A stretch of 64,000 bases of DNA from Cynocephalus volans (taxonomy: Eukaryota > Chordata > Mammalia > Dermoptera > Cynocephalidae), in the NCBI RefSeq assembly GCF_027409185.1, contig NC_084467.1:82468501-82532500 (forward strand). Reading direction: 5' to 3'. The notes beneath the pieces are model-generated. The model did no database searches, was not told the origin of the DNA, and was given only the letters and a program-made list of their open reading frames with translations. The translations under genes and the position numbers were made by a program. Below are positions 49,401-57,619 of the stretch, piece after piece (within the stretch, counting starts at the first letter, position 1; each line of letters opens with the position of its first letter).

Positions 49401-49570
49401 CCCGGGAGCCCCGCGTCTCGCGGGCGCCGCTCGCCCGCGCTCACCTCCTCGCTGTGCGTGGACGGGCACTTCTTCCGCAGACGGCCCCAGTTTAGCAGGT
49501 TCCCCGTCTGCAGGTGCAGGGTGCGGGCCCGCGCCAGGAGCGCCCGGGCTGCGCGGCTGTCGGTGCCCAT
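30321..49570 (-). CDS. GCLM: GCLM, glutamate-cysteine ligase modifier (regulatory) subunit (whole gene, 7 coding exons)
   Basis: Joined exons, in transcript order: 49445-49570, 45505-45570, 44873-44957, 41787-41846, 40348-40550, 39091-39205, 30321-30490. The total is 825 nt, 274 residues plus TAA, the same length as the human protein. All junctions are AG/GT with matching phases. Residues 1-42 ([10 protein letters not shown] to CPSTHSEE) lead into an aldo-keto-reductase-like fold (for example [41 protein letters not shown]) that serves regulation rather than redox catalysis. Known role: pairs with the catalytic subunit GCLC in the cytosol, lowers its Km for glutamate and eases feedback inhibition by glutathione, at the first step of glutathione synthesis. 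The start ATG sits in a good context (GCCATGG). An antioxidant response element lies 275 bp upstream. Intron 6 carries a long antisense L1. No damaging change is seen in the coding exons. Confidence 0.98.
30655..30770. mobile_element. hAT-Charlie-like fragment
   Basis: 'acctgtaccccagcctactt' and 'gtatttttaaaagacttcca' resemble the MER5/MER20 class. Confidence 0.4.
30802..30826. repeat. poly(A) tract
   Basis: Visible run of A. Confidence 0.85.
30952..31275 (-). mobile_element. Tigger-type DNA transposon in GCLM intron 6
   Basis: Starts CAGTCATGCGTTGCTTAATG and ends at the complementary 'gtggtgcatgacaga'. The inside includes 'ctagatggtatagcctacca' and 'aatcttatgggaccactgtt'. Same family as 7909-8103 and 38469-38793 but in the opposite orientation. 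Confidence 0.85.
31360..31770 (-). mobile_element. L1 LINE remnant (old), reversed
   Basis: 'gccaactgctttccagaaag' and 'tcttttaatttgtgtttctt' are reverse-complement L1 3' region. Confidence 0.65.
31780..32220 (+). mobile_element. L2 LINE 3' end
   Basis: Good L2 3' order: 'cctccctgaccacctcatat', 'ttttcatagcatatacttcc', 'cagaacaatgcctggcacat', 'ggtgctcaaatgtctgttga'. Confidence 0.85.
32350..32445 (-). mobile_element. tRNA-Ile-like SINE in GCLM intron 6
   Basis: Reverse complement of a tRNA-like head ('ggatcaaaccctggaccttg', 'atgttatcagcaccacacta'), with short flanking repeats AAAACATTT on both sides. Confidence 0.8.
33022..34002 (+). pseudogene. L1 ORF1 (RNA-binding trimer protein), one in-frame stop
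   Basis: 326 residues if the stop is ignored. It starts [10 protein letters not shown] and ends with GLIPEK before TAA. Residues up to about 140 are rich in Lys/Glu heptads, the coiled-coil trimer region. The RRM and C-terminal parts follow, with typical ORF1p text ([25 protein letters not shown]). A single in-frame TGA at 33151-33153 (codon 44) interrupts it; downstream the same frame is open to 34002. Family role: ORF1p binds L1 RNA as a nucleic-acid chaperone in the ribonucleoprotein. Confidence 0.9.
34193..37943 (+). pseudogene. L1 ORF2 (endonuclease / reverse transcriptase), frameshift and two stops
   Basis: Domains in order: APE-type endonuclease (34193 to about 34900, with [31 protein letters not shown]); reverse transcriptase (about 35560-36560, with [25 protein letters not shown] and catalytic FADD at 36288-36299); C-terminal Cys-rich region (about 37590-37650, CWRGC then HCWWDC). 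Lesions: a small deletion near 34349-34356 moves the frame, and TAG at 37374-37376 and TAA at 37383-37385 cut the C-terminus; the frame then continues to TGA at 37941-37943. About 1,006 codons between the shift and the first stop are uninterrupted. Confidence 0.93.
38469..38793 (+). mobile_element. Tigger-type DNA transposon in GCLM intron 6
   Basis: 'catactgcataacaacgttt' at one end and 'ccccgtcattaagctacacg' at the other, with 'gtagtaggctataccatcta' inside. Same family as 7909-8103. Confidence 0.85.
39091..39205 (-). CDS. GCLM: GCLM coding exon 6
   Basis: 115 nt, residues 181-218 ([20 protein letters not shown] to LLTHNDPK) plus one base of codon 219. Acceptor TTCTAG, donor AAG|GTAACA. Confidence 0.96.
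40348..40550 (-). CDS. GCLM: GCLM coding exon 5
   Basis: 203 nt, residues 113-180 ([20 protein letters not shown] to LEQLYQWAQ). Acceptor CATTAG, donor CAG|GTAAAG. Confidence 0.96.
40666..40801 (-). mobile_element. tRNA-Ile-like SINE (GC-rich subfamily) in GCLM intron 4
   Basis: Minus-strand head GGCCGAGCCCGTGGCGCACT with B-box-like GTTCAGATCC, then a tail toward 40666. Perfect 12 bp duplication CACTAGTTTTCT at 40654-40665 and 40802-40813, so a recent insertion. It lies about 115 bp upstream of exon 5, close to but outside its acceptor. Confidence 0.92.
41548..41649 (+). mobile_element. tRNA-Ile-like SINE in GCLM intron 4
   Basis: GGCTGGCCAGTTAGCTACAT with 'ctataacaccaaggtcacag' matches the tRNA-Ile pattern. 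Flanks ATCTGACTC and ATATGACTC form the target duplication. Confidence 0.85.
41787..41846 (-). CDS. GCLM: GCLM coding exon 4
   Basis: 60 nt, residues 93-112 ([20 protein letters not shown]) plus one base of codon 113. Acceptor ATCCAG, donor TGG|GTAAGC. Confidence 0.95.
41989..42070. mobile_element. mariner-like MITE (82 bp palindrome)
   Basis: Inverted ends TGAGGAGTCTTCAAAAACTT and (reverse complement of the right end) CAAGGATACTTCAAAAAGTT, flanked by TA on both sides (41987-41988, 42071-42072). Same family as 52731-52813. It sits inside GCLM intron 3. Confidence 0.75.
42400..43080 (-). mobile_element. old L1 LINE remnant, reversed, in GCLM intron 3
   Basis: 'tggttgaacattattctgta', 'ttcccaaggatgaattgtta' and 'cattttaccagaccaccaag' resemble the reversed 3' part of an old L1. 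Confidence 0.6.
43770..43985 (-). mobile_element. MIR SINE remnant
   Basis: 'ttcctggttcaaccgcttac', 'aagtacagtgcctagcacaa' and 'gcaagactcaataaattgta' give the reversed MIR order. Confidence 0.8.
44075..44285 (+). mobile_element. MIR SINE
   Basis: Well kept MIR: 'ctagcacttactttgtggca', 'tttatagatgaggaaactga', 'ggctcagagaggttaaatac'. Confidence 0.88.
44873..44957 (-). CDS. GCLM: GCLM coding exon 3
   Basis: 85 nt, residues 65-92 ([28 protein letters not shown]) plus the first base of codon 93. Acceptor TTACAG, donor CTG|GTAAAA. Confidence 0.95.
45505..45570 (-). CDS. GCLM: GCLM coding exon 2
   Basis: 66 nt, residues 43-64 ([22 protein letters not shown]). Acceptor TTGCAG, donor AGG|GTAAGT. 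Confidence 0.95.
46020..46165. mobile_element. hAT-Charlie-like (MER20 class) remnant in GCLM intron 1
   Basis: 'gattcacctgtagtgtttat', 'ctgatagacctgctgaatca' and 'ctctaaagtctgagaactac' fit this class. Confidence 0.55.
46421..46480. repeat. (GT)n microsatellite, 30 units
   Basis: Perfect GT run in GCLM intron 1. Confidence 0.97.
46500..48510. other. GCLM intron 1, nothing recognised
   Basis: AT-rich sequence without a recognised repeat, apart from a short ATATAT-rich near-duplication at about 47925-48020, where a segment like 'gtaactatgatatatat' occurs twice. No exon-like segment was seen. Confidence 0.5.
48520..48690 (+). mobile_element. MIR SINE remnant
   Basis: 'cattatctcttaattctcat', 'gaaaggtattattacccaac' and 'cccaaagtcacatagttcct' match the MIR 3' half. 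Confidence 0.7.
49445..49570 (-). CDS. GCLM: GCLM coding exon 1
   Basis: 126 nt, residues 1-42, ending GAGGAG before donor GTGAGC in phase 0. The frame remains open into intron 1 because of GC-rich sequence; that extension is not coding. Confidence 0.96.
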
Positions 49571-49844
49571 GGCAGCGGCGGCCGGAAGGGGCCAAGCGGC
49601 GACCGGGCCGCGTGCGGGCGGGGAAGGCGGCTGCCCTGTGGGACGCGATGCCCGAGGTCCAGGAGGCGAGAGCTAGACTGCCGGCCCCGCGTAGCTGGAG
49701 CCCGGCCTGCGCTCGGGCCTGAGGGAGGCCGGACGGCGGCAGGGCGGCGGCCCGGGAGGGAGGCGCCGGTGGCTGGGGCTCCGGCTACCGCGGCCGCCGC
49801 AGGAGAGCTGACTCCAAACTGAGGGAGCTGTTTCCAGGAAACAA

Positions 49845-49854
49845 TGACTAAGCA
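49845..49854 (+). promoter_or_regulatory. GCLM: antioxidant response element (ARE/EpRE) of GCLM
   Basis: TGACTAAGCA fits the ARE core TGACNNNGC and contains an AP-1-like TGACTAA. Its context ACAATGACTAAGCAGA agrees with what I recall of the functional GCLM EpRE in human. It lies 275 bp upstream of the start codon. Known biology: NRF2 with small MAF proteins binds here to raise GCLM expression under oxidative or electrophile stress. Confidence 0.85.
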
Positions 49855-50200
49855 GATATCGCCGCCGAGAAAGTGCTTCGTAACCGTTACTCGTCCCGCG
49901 GCGGGGCAGGGGCGGGGCGCGAGAGTGCTGCGGAACGCCGGCTCGCGGGAGACTGGCCCTGGGCCTGCGGCGGGCGTGGCGGCGTCCGGCGAGCGGCGGG
50001 TAGACTGACGGCGGGCGGGCGGCGAGGCAGGGAGCGCAGCGCGCGGCAGGGCTCCCCCTGCCGGTCAGAGGACGGCGCGCCGCTGGCGCGGCCTCCGCCT
50101 AGTGCGGTCTACGGGCGCTCGCGGGCTCTCTGCTCAGCCAATGGCCGCTTCGCTGCTGATTGCCTTGCGCACCTTTAAACGGACAGGCAAAGCAGCTACC

Positions 50201-51105
50201 CAGGCTTTGAGATACCGTCCAGGTTGGTTTTAGTTCTCAGAAGCAGGTGTTAACGCACAAGCGCCTCTTCCTCCTTCTTCGCTTTGCTACCTTCTAGGAT
50301 CTTACCCGCAACTGCTAATTTTTCTTCATGTCCATTAGTTAAAGGTCTATTGATTTCTACTATTTGCTGGCAGTGTGAATTCAAAGCATGACTCTCTCTT
50401 TGCCCTTAAAAGGTTAAACTCTAGTTGCAGACACGAGGTCTAAGCACAAGAAACATTAAATAGTAATATTAGAATATCATGGGGCAGTGAGTTTCCTGAT
50501 GAATTCAGATTAAAGAGACTAAAGTGAACACTTAAACCAGTGAGATCAGGGAAGGCTTTATCACCCACCCCATAGAGGTGGTTGTGATTCTTTATCACTA
50601 TTAAACTTCACGTGTTAGATTTGGTATGAACATCGAATCGAACATTTATTGAGCTTTCCTCAAGAACCCTTCACTTCTGATGGGAGGATTCATATATATT
50701 AAAAGACAGAATGGGATTCTCATTGTAAGGGGGACAAAAGCTATTGAAAAGAGAGATGGATTCCAGGTGGTAAATTAGTAAGAATTAGTGGACAGGTAGA
50801 AAAGAAGATCCTTCTAAGAAGTTAGAAATTGAGCCTGATGTTGAGTAAATATTTGTTGGCTGAATGAATGATGTTAAGAGTTCATTTAAGAAAAGGGTAA
50901 TCCCAGAAGCAAGAACAAACGCGGGTTACTTTAATTAACGTAAATATTTGATTCTTATGCTGAATTTGCTGTGACATCATTTGTTGACTTTTTGTACATT
51001 CTCTAATACTATGCAAATAATTCTTGATTAAAGCTTAGAGGTTACATCTCCTAAACTATTAGACCTGCCTCCTGGCTGGGAATTTGTACAACGCATTGGT
51101 CAAGT
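50201..51105. other. upstream intergenic, no gene recognised
   Basis: A few faint old-repeat phrases (for example 'gatcagggaaggctttatca' at about 50547) but no coding or RNA gene signal. Confidence 0.5.
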
Positions 51106-51109
51106 ATAT

Positions 51110-51410
51110 TGGCGCAGAGGTCAGTCTGTATAGCTTGTTACAAGCCTGAATTTACCAAGTACTGCCTATTTTATCTTAGACAAGTCTCTCTGTGTTTCAC
51201 TTTCTCCAAACAAGGAAGATGATACTTTGGATCATATGAAATTGCTGATAATTGATCATTTTAAATCGACAGAAATAAAAAGTCCACATGGTTCCACCTA
51301 ACAGAGTATTTACCACATTGGGTGGGTGTGAGTAGTTGATGAGAGAATATATGAAAAGCAGTACAGTACTTGATTCATAGGAAATGCTCACTTAGCGAGA
51401 GCTCCTGTTA
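51110..51410 (-). mobile_element. MIR SINE remnant
   Basis: 'tctctctgtgtttcactttc', 'cagtacttgattcataggaa' and 'atgctcacttagcgagagct' fit reversed MIR. Confidence 0.6.
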
Positions 51411-51509
51411 TTAATGCCTCTACTCTTTCCCCTTTATAATCTAGTCCCGCAATATTGCTAAATTTCATAACATAAGTTCATAGCAGGTATCATATTATGT
51501 TTTTAAGAT

Positions 51510-51650
51510 TTACATATGTAAACTTACCTACTTTTCACAGCAACTCAGTAAAGTAACGTGTTGAAAATCTCAGCTAGTAATAAGTATTGGGGCCCCGATC
51601 AAAACCTAGATCTTTCAACTTTAATATCTTTACTCTTCCATACTACAGGT
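51510..51650 (+). mobile_element. MIR SINE remnant
   Basis: 'cttttcacagcaactcagta' and 'caaaacctagatctttcaac' fit the MIR 3' half. Confidence 0.5.
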
Positions 51651-51990
51651 AATTTAAATTCTTGAATGTGCTTGTGCATGATTTATATGCTTTTAATGCC
51701 TGTACAGCTTTAATTCACTACACATTATACTTAATTATACCCTTGCCATAACGCCACAGTTTTGGGGAGGGAAATGTAATCTTCTAAATTATTCTGGGGG
51801 CAAAACCGGGGAATGCAAATAAGAACTTGATTACATACAGTGATTTTGAGTGAGTCCTTTTTCTTCTGTCTAGAAAAGAGGAATAATATTGATAACATCC
51901 ATCCTTGGGAAAAGTATAAATTTTGTTTTTAGGTGCTTTAAAATTCTTCTGCAAATGCTGTGTAAATACAGTCACTAACCTAAGTCACTG

Positions 51991-52018
51991 TTTTTGTTTG
52001 TTTGTTTGTTTGTTTGTT
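51991..52018. repeat. (GTTT)n short tandem repeat
   Basis: Visible TTTG repeat. Confidence 0.9.
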
Positions 52019-52489
52019 GTTTTCCTCCATTCTCCTCGACATTTATAGGATCTGATACTACTGTTCATGTTCTCCTTTAAAAATCACTCTTCTTACTTGG
52101 CCTGTAATACATTATACCAGTTTCCCCAAGGTGTTTGACCATATAACACTTTTATAATTATAATGTACCGTTGAAAACCCAACAGGAGCTTGCAAGCTCT
52201 AGGTGTTTATAACAAAAGGCAGAAAACAGAGTTTCACAGATGCATTAATTGCCATAGGAAGTGATTACATTTTCATTCATAGTCTTTTTGCTTTATGCAA
52301 GAACAAACAATTTCAGAATTAAAATTCATTTTACCGTATTAAAGACCACCTGGTGCATTTTATTCTTAATAAGGTAAAATGTATTTAAATTCTCAATTTT
52401 GTTTTAATTCCTCATTGTGTTGATTAATATGTAGAGGGCATATAAGGACATCATTAGTATCTTAAGTCATGTTAGGATAATGGTAAAAT

Positions 52490-53620
52490 TTGACTGTATT
52501 GAGTAGTGAGACTTCTGGGGGATTAAGTGGATGAATACCTGTTGGTGGTCAGCAACTTCCTAATTCTGGGATTGGAATTAGGTGTGAATGGTAAAAGGCT
52601 CAGAAGAAGCCTGCAAAGAAGACTTCTGATGCAAGAAAGAATCATTCTGTATTGTAGGTCTTTTTGAACAATTAATGTGTGGTGGCTTTGAAATGTGCTT
52701 TTATGGATAACACCTCATTGCATTGACATGTGAGGGTACTTCAAAAAATTTGTGGAAAAATAGAATTGAAAGATAATACAAATCTTTCTGTTAACTTTTT
52801 TGAAGTACCCTTGCTTGTTAATATATTAGTTAATAGGCCTAAAGATAGTAAAATAATCGAATTAAAGTGAAATCATGTTACTAAACCGAATGTTATGAGC
52901 AGAGCTGATAATGCTCCTGTGTAAGTGGTCAGGGACTAGGGTTAACTATATGGTAGGTGAGGGTCTGTTGGGTCATTAGGTATCATGTAGGTAAAGGCTA
53001 ACTAGAAGTGTGCAGATATAAGCTTGAACTAGGGATATGTCAAATTCCCATTTTGCTTCGCCTGCAATACATTACGGTGGGAAAGACTAAGATAGTAAAT
53101 ACGATTAAGGACGTTGCAGGACTAATGGATGTTAAGACTGACGTGGCTCCTTCAATTAAGTGTATAAGTAGATGGCCAGCTGTAACATTGGCTGTTAATC
53201 ATTTAGCCAGGGTAATGGGTTGGATAAAAAAGCTAATAGTCTCAATAATTACTAGCATGGGAATAAGTGGGACAGGTGTTCCTGTGGTAGGAAGTGGGCC
53301 AATGATGCTTTTGTTTTGTGGTGAAAGCAGGTAATTACTGCTCCTGCTCACAGTGAGATAACTATATCTACATTTATTGACAGTTGGTGTGATTGAGTGG
53401 GGTAATAACCATAGTAAATTTGTTGAGCTGATAAATAAGATGAGTGAAATTAATATTAGGGATCAAGTATGTGCTTTAACATTATGTATTGCTATTATTT
53501 TGTATGAGTTGCACTAATCACTGTTGAACAGAAACTAATTGATTTTTGATTAAGTTATTGGGGGCAGGAAACATGATATTTGGGAATGACCCAATTAGAA
53601 TGGCAATAGGCAGCCACAGC
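52490..53620 (-). pseudogene. NUMT: nuclear copy of mitochondrial ATP6 and COX3
   Basis: Read on the minus strand from 53620 down, broken ATP6 text comes first, including [16 protein letters not shown], then IPMLVIIETISFFIQPITLA and [20 protein letters not shown] near 53140-53290. The ATP6/COX3 junction follows near 52990. COX3 text then runs with MTQQTLTYHIVNPSP, TGALSALLMTFGL and WFHFNS (TGA read as Trp), GLLTN, and after an 83 bp interruption EVFF-like and SCWPPTGIHPLNP down to about 52495. Many stops under either genetic code and indels show it is dead. About 1.05 kb of mtDNA is represented, in the native gene order. Confidence 0.9.
52731..52813. mobile_element. mariner-like MITE inserted inside the NUMT
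   Basis: Inverted ends TGAGGGTACTTCAAAAAA and (reverse complement of the right end) CAAGGGTACTTCAAAAAAGT. COX3-derived sequence continues on both sides, so the MITE landed after the mtDNA transfer. The first bases TG/CA of the two ends fit decay of an ancestral CG. A TA duplication is not clearly kept. Confidence 0.75.
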
Positions 53621-53659
53621 TATAGGAATCCTGTGTTATATTATTGATAATGCTCTCTG

Positions 53660-54215
53660 TGGTGGAAATTTTAATTTGATATTCAATCTCCAAATTCCTT
53701 GTAGTGTACCTTTCTGTACAGAGCTTGGAAGCTAAACACTATGATTCTCAGAATCCCTTTCATCTGTGTTTCTGCATACAAATTAGATGACACCACTTCC
53801 ATCTGTTAGCTTTAGTATCCAAAGGTAGAAGTGCAGTGGAGGGCATTTCCTGCATCTTCAGCTGTTGAGTTTTGCTGCAGCCGTGGTCTGATGTTCTATC
53901 CCCAGCTTTACAGGTATCAGAGGGTGCCCACAGCTGCCTTTCTGATCCCTGGATCACAGTGATGGCAATGTGCTCTCAAACTCAGAAGATTTGATGGCAG
54001 CCTCCTGATTCCTCCCCATATTCTTGTGGCACAGGAACAGCTCTTCTGCAAGAACAGATGAGCAATGTCATTCTGGGAGTTATTCCTGGAGGCCAAGCCC
54101 AGAGCTTGTTTGTCCAACTTTCAATTTTATAAGCACCTAATTCCCTGTATTAAATACCTTCTGCTTAAAATAGAGTGGTTTCTGTTTCCTGCAACAGAAC
54201 CCTGACTAATATTTC
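53660..54215 (-). repeat. old interspersed repeat, unnamed (possibly LTR or DNA element)
   Basis: Features such as 'gctttacaggtatcagaggg' and the end 'gtttctgtttcctgcaacag', then 'aaccctgactaatattt', resemble a common mammalian repeat terminus, but I cannot name the family. Orientation is a guess. Confidence 0.35.
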
Positions 54216-54579
54216 TATTCTTATAATCACATTAGAAATATTCTACTACATTGAAAATGTGATATAAATTTTTTTTCTCATCTCTGGCAAACTAACATTA
54301 CTTTATAATTTTGAAGTATACATTGATACAAGTGTTTACGCATTTGGGCAAAGTGCTGGCTTTAGTTTGCAATTATGTACACAAAATTGCACCTATAAAT
54401 AGGATACATACATTTAAAATTACTTTTATATAAAAATATAATAGAAAAGTTCTAGGAATTTTAAAAACAAGCAAAATCCGTCATAATTCTGATAAGCATT
54501 TTTGAGGACTGTCCATAAATAGATGAATGATAGATGATAGCTAGCTAGAGAAGCACTTAGTGGAATGCTTAGGAGAACA

Positions 54580-54825
54580 AGAACGCTGTGCCAGATAACC
54601 TTAGTTCACATCCTGGCTTCAACACTTGCTAGCACCATGTGTTTGGGGAAGTTTTTTATTCTCTCTAAGCCTCAGTTTCCTCATTTATAAAATGAGGTAA
54701 TCCTAGTGCCTAACTTGCACAGTTGTTATATAAGTGAGATGATAGAAGTATAGGTAAAGTTGTTAGCATAGTGCCTGGCATATATAGCTTAATAAATGTT
54801 AGTTGTCATAGGAATATATATATTA
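54580..54825 (-). mobile_element. MIR SINE
   Basis: 'cttcaacacttgctagcacc', 'taagcctcagtttcctcatt' and 'gtgcctggcatatatagctt' give a nearly complete reversed MIR. Confidence 0.88.
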
Positions 54826-54829
54826 CTTT

Positions 54830-55900
54830 TTTTTTTTTAAATGATTTTCTCAGAAAATCCAAGACTATTAATACAAAGATTCTTAAGCTTTCTGGCAAGG
54901 AAAATATACTTCTTTCTTTCTACTTTTAGTTTTTTCTACATATAATTTCATATAATCTATGGTACATTGACTGCCTTCTCCAAAGACTCATCCAAGGAAA
55001 TACTAGATGGTGAAAGAAATTATCTTCAAATAAATTAAACACTTGCCAGTACTTGCTAATTCTGTAGAAGTTGTATTTAAAGTCTGAATAGTGTTGAGCC
55101 AATGTTGGGCTTTCATTGAATTGCCTGATGTTAGCTTTGGGACCAGTGGACTTTAGAACCAAGTCTAAGCTGTCAGTGCACAGTGGAAGGTGGAAACCTG
55201 GATTCTGTCTTAACTGTCCCTGAAGATGGCTCTATTCCAAGATGAACACAGACTAAAGTCAGAAAACATGTTTGCCATTAAACGAAGAATTACCATGGAA
55301 AAACGGGAAGTTTACAGAGAACCCTGTGATTTTAGGGAATCAGGAGCCCACAGTTCTAGCAGCGTCTCAGGTAGTAAACAGGAGAGGGCATGACCTTTCC
55401 CTGGTGTCTGAATCTCATTTGTGAAATGAAGAAACTGGATTGAATGATACTATTTCCGAGCGGTTGGCCCATTTTCCAAAAAGAGGAATTTTTCTGAGTA
55501 ATTGGGAATGGAGAAAGCAAAGTAGAAAAAGGTTTATTATCATAAGGGTTGAAATTCAAAGATAAAATAAAAAAACAGTGTTATAATATTTAGAACTACA
55601 ATGAGAAATTTGTATTAGGATACATTGAGTTCAGATATTCATATCTGCCTATTATACTATTTTGGATATTGGACTGTCAAATACAGTTTTTAAAGTGAGA
55701 ATCAAAGACTGGCAGGTGTGTATGACCAGATGGATTGCTTTGATTTTGGGGAACAGGGACCAGAAACCTGCTTTAAGAACAAGTCTTCCAGGTGTCTCCT
55801 ATAGTCACTACAATTTGAGAACCATTGGTCTTGTGTATTTGTTTTCTTTGATACCTGGCCACAGAGGCTTCAATTTGTTAAGGGAACCTAATTATCTTGC
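54830..55900. other. intergenic, nothing recognised
   Basis: No gene, RNA or identifiable repeat apart from a T run near 54828. Confidence 0.5.
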
Positions 55901-57110
55901 CCAGCATTTCTCTTTAAAAAATATTTTTTTATTATATAAAGAAAGTAATTTTATTGCTGCACATTTGGAATATGCAGAAAAGTAGAAAGAAGAAAAATCA
56001 TCTATATTACTCAAAGACAACTACTTTATTAAAAAATCCATATTTTTTTACAAATGTCAACAATTGTGTATCTTTTTTTCACTTAACATCAGAGCAAACA
56101 TTTCCTCGTATTATTAAAACTTTTTAAGCATCATTAACATTTTTAAGCCCGCATTTTTCTTATGAAAAAATTAATGCCTATTTACTACAGAAAAATTAAA
56201 ATACACAGACAAATGAAAAGAAAGCCCATAATTCTATCATCCAGAAATCACCTTTGTACTATGATGTGTATCTGTCTAGGCTTTTTTTTTTTTTTGGCAC
56301 ATGTATAATATGTGCATTTATTTTTAAAACAAAACATGATCATACTATTTGAACTGTTTTGTAACCTATATTTTTTACTGTATTGTGAACATTTTTATGT
56401 TAATAAATATCTATCTATATATTTATAATGACTGAATAGTATAATATTCCATTTTATGGATGTGGCATACTTGATTTAAATACGCTTATATTTGTTAGAC
56501 TTTTTTGATGATTATGTTGATGATTATCTTTGTAGCCAAATTGGTGTACACTTAACCCTATGTTCTTTTGTTAAAAATGATTGTGGTAAAATACACATAA
56601 CATAAAATTTGCTAACTCTATATTCTTGAAAACACTGGTTAATATCATTTCTTTTCTCATCTCCAGTTTGAAAATAATCTCTGAACTCTTCCTTTTATCA
56701 CATAATTCTATATATGCATTATTATCCCTTATCGTTGAACCTTGAGATTGTTTCTAGATTTTTGCTTTTACAAAACACTTTGTGTTGAAGAGTCTTGTAA
56801 CATATTGTTACGCAACCACACCAGTAAGTCTGTAAGAGTTTTGTAAAAGAAAGATTGCAGGTGGTAGGAATATGCATTTAAAATGTATATTTTAACAATA
56901 TGTCAAATTATTCTCCAAAAGATGATACCAATTTACAACCTTACCAACAAGGCTCACTCCTGAACATTATCACCAAAATCAGATGTTGTCAATTTGTAAT
57001 TGCCAATCTGATATGCCACAGATATTTTTATTTTTAATTTTCATTTTTCCATATTAATAATGCTGCACTTTTTTCTCATGCTAGTTGGTGATTTGCCTGT
57101 GTTTTTTGAG
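55900..57110 (-). mobile_element. old L1 LINE remnants, reversed
   Basis: 'cacttaacatcagagcaaac', 'gaatagtataatattccatt' and 'tgcatttaaaatgtatattt' fit the reversed 3' part of old L1s; probably more than one fragment. Confidence 0.55.
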
Positions 57111-57127
57111 TAGCCTGCAGGTTCCTG

Positions 57128-57515
57128 TCATGGTTTGAATTATTTATCAAATATTAGTTTCCACCCCTCCCACTAAGCAGTAAAGTCCTTTTATGCAACT
57201 CATTGAGATTAGGCTTCACCATGTGACTTGCCAATAAAATGTTAGCAGAAGGTATGTGAGCAAGTTCTGAAATGTGCTTAGGGGTGGGAGTGCTCTGTTG
57301 GGCCTGTGCTGTCACTGAGAAAAACATGCTCTGGCCAAAAGGATGAGAAACACATGGACAGAACACTACCCAACCTACAGTTTGCAACAAGTCCAGCCGA
57401 CCCCAACCCCCTAGTTGACCTGAATGTTGTGAGTGAGAAATGTTGTGTTAAGCCATTGAATTCTGGGGCTGTTTGTTATGGGTCATTTTTGTGGCAAAAG
57501 CTAACTGGTACAATG
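57128..57515 (+). mobile_element. MLT1-type (ERVL-MaLR) solo LTR
   Basis: 'gattaggcttcaccatgtga', 'ttaagccattgaattctggg' and the end 'gcaaaagctaactggtacaa' are typical of the MLT1/MaLR LTR. No internal region is attached. Confidence 0.75.
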
Positions 57516-57619
57516 CCCTAGCCACTTCTCCTAGCCACTGCAGTGTTTTATTTTCTTACTGATTTATAAGAACAATGGAAATAATTGCTTTGTTAGTTTT
57601 AATATCACATAACTTCCTG

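Larger units (their letters stand above)
49250..50200 (-). promoter_or_regulatory. GCLM: GCLM CpG island, promoter and 5' UTR
   Basis: Very GC-rich and CpG-dense block covering exon 1 and about 600 bp upstream. It includes GC boxes (for example GGGGCGGGGC near 49909-49918) and a CCAAT motif on the plus strand (50138-50142). No convincing TATA box is near the probable start. Apparent reading frames on both strands here come from composition. Confidence 0.85.

Noticed and set aside
49091-49570. 159-codon frame starting at the GCLM ATG
   Set aside because: Only the first 42 codons are exon 1. The rest reads through the GTGAGC donor into GC-rich intron.
49143-50178. Several long frames on both strands in the CpG island
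   Set aside because: GC-rich sequence has few stop codons. No family similarity, and no splice or start context was convincing.
52731-52813. MITE palindrome as a microRNA hairpin
   Set aside because: The fold is explained by transposon terminal inverted repeats. No conservation or expression evidence exists here.
53008-53334. 108-codon plus-strand frame
   Set aside because: It is antisense to the ATP6 part of the NUMT.
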